Shown here piece by piece: positions 5,150-6,478 of a stretch of DNA of 6,478 nucleotides. The DNA is from an uncultured Treponema sp. (GTDB lineage: Bacteria; Spirochaetota; Spirochaetia; Treponematales; Treponemataceae). The notes beneath the pieces are model-generated. The model ran no database searches. It saw nothing but the letters and a program-made list of their open reading frames with translations, and was not told the origin of the DNA. Both the position numbers and the translations under genes were made by a program. Position 1 is the first letter of the stretch. Each line of letters opens with the position of its first letter. The stretch spans positions 1-6,478 of the forward strand of contig CAMAFU010000110.1 of the NCBI GenBank assembly GCA_945833725.1, given 5' to 3'.

Positions 5150-5182
5150 CGCCTTCGGCGCCCTTACAATCCCATACCGCAT
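5111..5182 (-). CDS. Possible 23-codon small ORF between the oxidoreductase and OmpA-family genes
   Basis: Reading leftwards, the oxidoreductase ends GGA-GAA-TAA. The same GGAG acts as a well-spaced Shine-Dalgarno (seven bases) for an ATG at 5180-5182. The frame begins M-R-Y-G-I-V-R-A-P-K and ends at a TGA at 5111-5113, so it passes through both hairpins of the terminator. It could be a coupled leader peptide whose translation melts the terminator and lets transcription reach the OmpA-family gene, or a chance frame. I do not recognise the peptide. Confidence 0.25.
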   Translation of the reverse strand: MRYGIVRAPKAFKKAMDFSPLFF

Positions 5183-5184
5183 TT

Positions 5185-6237
5185 TTATTCTCCAGAAGTA
5201 AAATTCTCTTTTATGGCTTCCAATATTTTAAGGTCTGTTAAAGATTGTTCAAGAGGGCTTAAAAGGTCAGCAGTACCGTCAAGATAATCGGCGGCATTTT
5301 TTATCATTCCCGAAAAATAGCATGTCTTTTTTATTTTTTTTACTGGAACTTTTTTAAGGGAATAAAAATTGGAGTAAAGACTGCTTTTTTGTCGTATGTA
5401 TAATTCCTGAATTCCGTTTCCTATGCAGATTTTTCCTTCCGTGCCAAGAATTTCAATTCTAAATTCAAAAAATTTTGACCTTCCGCTCATTCGTATCTGA
5501 ATTTCAGGAATTTCCTTTGTAGAAAAAAGTGCTGTAAAATTTCTTACAATATTTTTTTCATCCCGGACAATTCCTGTTACCGAAGGATTTTCCAATATGC
5601 TTCCAGACAAAAACCGTATTGTATCAACTAAATGAGTTCCATCGTGAATAAGAGAATATGTTCCGTCTTTTTCAAACTCTTTTCCCCACACCCTGAGACC
5701 GGAATCCAATTCACCGTGTATCCATTGAATTTTCCCGATTTTTTTTATCCATGAAAGTACCCGGCTGTAGCTTTTATCAAAACGCCTTTCGTGGTTTACC
5801 ATTACAGGAACTTTCTTTTCTCTGGAAAAATTCAACAGAGTTTCCCCTTCAACAGAATTTAATGCAACGGGTTTTTCAAGGATTATGAGTTTTGGCTTTT
5901 GTGCAATGGCATTCATACATTCTTTTAAATGGGATTCTTCGTTTACGGCCACAATAATAATGTCCGGGTGAATGTTTTTGTAAAGTTCTGCAGAAGAGGA
6001 ATAAACTTTTACCTTTTTGCAGAAAATTCCCTGATGAAAATTTACATATTTTTCCCATCTTTCGGCGTTTTTTTCGCATGTATCGGCCGCTCCGGCAAAG
6101 TAAATTCTTTTTTCGTTTAAAACTGCCATAGTGTGGCTTGCCGGCTGCTCCCGCTTTTTATCAAACCCAAGGGAAAATCCAATTCTTCCTGTACCAATAA
6201 GAACAGCACTGTATTTTTTTTTCATAAACTTAACCAT
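5185..6237 (-). CDS. Gfo/Idh/MocA-family NAD(P)-dependent oxidoreductase
   Basis: This 350-residue enzyme has the length and order of domains of the family, which oxidises or reduces sugars, sugar nucleotides and cyclitols. The N-terminal Rossmann fold carries G15-T-G-R-I-G20 and the strand IIIVAVNEESH. The family signature E121-K-P123 follows (IILEKPVALN), then NHERRFD (148-154). The catalytic region is IHDGTHLVDTIRFL, with D199 and H202 in the usual D-x-G-x-H arrangement. The C-terminal part is the beta-sheet substrate domain. It has no signal peptide, so it is cytoplasmic. The N-terminal RIGFSLGFDKK...SHT resembles members found in surface-polysaccharide and glycan clusters, but no such genes are near, so the substrate is open. 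The ATG at 6237 follows AAGG very closely; a second ATG at 6225 (M5) is possible. Confidence 0.85.
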   Translation of the reverse strand: MVKFMKKKYSAVLIGTGRIGFSLGFDKKREQPASHTMAVLNEKRIYFAGAADTCEKNAERWEKYVNFHQGIFCKKVKVYSSSAELYKNIHPDIIIVAVNEESHLKECMNAIAQKPKLIILEKPVALNSVEGETLLNFSREKKVPVMVNHERRFDKSYSRVLSWIKKIGKIQWIHGELDSGLRVWGKEFEKDGTYSLIHDGTHLVDTIRFLSGSILENPSVTGIVRDEKNIVRNFTALFSTKEIPEIQIRMSGRSKFFEFRIEILGTEGKICIGNGIQELYIRQKSSLYSNFYSLKKVPVKKIKKTCYFSGMIKNAADYLDGTADLLSPLEQSLTDLKILEAIKENFTSGE

Positions 6238-6299
6238 TTCCTTTCTTGTGTTCCGTTTTTTTCAGAAATTTATAAAGAGTTTACTCCGACCTGAATAAA

Positions 6300-6340
6300 A
6301 ACTGATATTTTATTATCGGTTACAAGGGGACAAAATGCAA
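6300..6340 (-). promoter_or_regulatory. Promoter of the oxidoreductase gene with an overlapping dyad
   Basis: On the minus strand, GATAAT (complement of 6312-6317, five of six) is preceded at 17 bases by TTGCAT (complement of 6335-6340, three of six). An inverted repeat, ACTGATA at 6301-6307 and TATCGGT at 6314-6320, extended by one A-T pair at 6300/6321, overlaps the -10 box and may be an operator. The predicted leader is about 70 bases. Confidence 0.45.
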
Positions 6341-6406
6341 TTTACTGTATAAATACATTCCGCCAAAAATCACCAGCATACACGCTGATTGTGGCACGGG
6401 AATTTA

Positions 6407-6478
6407 TATAATGCTGAAGGCTCTGCCCCTCCCTTAAATTTTTCCCATAAAAAAGGTATAGTAATTTACATTCAGGAG
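6407..6478 (+). promoter_or_regulatory. Rightward promoter elements and Shine-Dalgarno for a gene beyond the right edge
   Basis: A perfect TATAAT lies at 6407-6412 and TATAGT (five of six) at 6457-6462, with a weak TTAAAT 17 bases before the second. The window ends with AGGAG at 6474-6478. This sets up a rightward gene starting within roughly ten bases after the window, divergent from the oxidoreductase. No coding sequence of it is visible, so this is inference from spacing. Confidence 0.35.

Noticed and set aside
6324..6352. Leader peptide M-Q-F-T-V behind AAGGGGA
   Set aside because: Only five codons, and its ATG overlaps the -35 box proposed for the oxidoreductase on the other strand. Chance is the simpler explanation.
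6391..6407. Sigma-54 promoter at TGGCACG
   Set aside because: The -24 element matches well, but at the required spacing the -12 element reads TTTAT, lacking the GC that sigma-54 needs.

Overview
The window looks like chromosomal DNA of a spirochaete, most probably a Treponema of the host-associated type. The grounds are the AT-rich coding sequence with long A and T runs, a loose spirochaete-style lipobox at the left edge, a stand-alone PilZ protein, and an OmpA-family protein whose motif reads GHTA instead of GHTD. Genus level is an inference; no rRNA or marker gene is present. There is no mobile element, CRISPR array or tRNA, and no stretch over 300 bases without a gene.

Layout. (1) Positions 1-221 are a divergent control region. 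A lipoprotein gene leaves leftwards and is cut by the window edge. It has a very good promoter (TTGACA, 17 bp, TATTCT) whose spacer is filled by a perfect 22-bp palindrome. A rightward promoter (TTGAAA, 17 bp, CATAAT) is preceded directly by two copies of a 16-bp GC-rich repeat and would start transcription on the ATG of the PilZ gene. (2) Positions 222-1667 hold a two-gene rightward operon: a PilZ protein and an RlmM-like 2'-O-methyltransferase. (3) Positions 1671-1780 are a packed cluster of small hairpins, followed by a gene for a single-span membrane protein (1871-2098). (4) A RecQ-family helicase, an exported OmpA-domain protein and a Gfo/Idh/MocA oxidoreductase all read leftwards (6237 down to 2007). 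The recQ 3' end runs 92 bp into the convergent small membrane-protein gene, next to an eight-A run. (5) The right end is a control region. It holds the oxidoreductase promoter with an overlapping dyad, and rightward promoter-like elements plus AGGAG at the last bases, which suggest a gene just outside.

The genes do not form one obvious pathway. The PilZ protein would sense cyclic di-GMP, the methyltransferase would modify RNA, RecQ would handle DNA repair, the OmpA protein would tie envelope to peptidoglycan, and the oxidoreductase probably acts on a sugar. No known or new defence or mobile system is recognisable. The most interesting signals are regulatory: two genes without a ribosome binding site share the same -10/ATG geometry, expected of leaderless mRNAs; there is a perfect operator-like palindrome; the ompA and post-oxidoreductase leaders are highly structured; and the recQ end may be subject to slippage.
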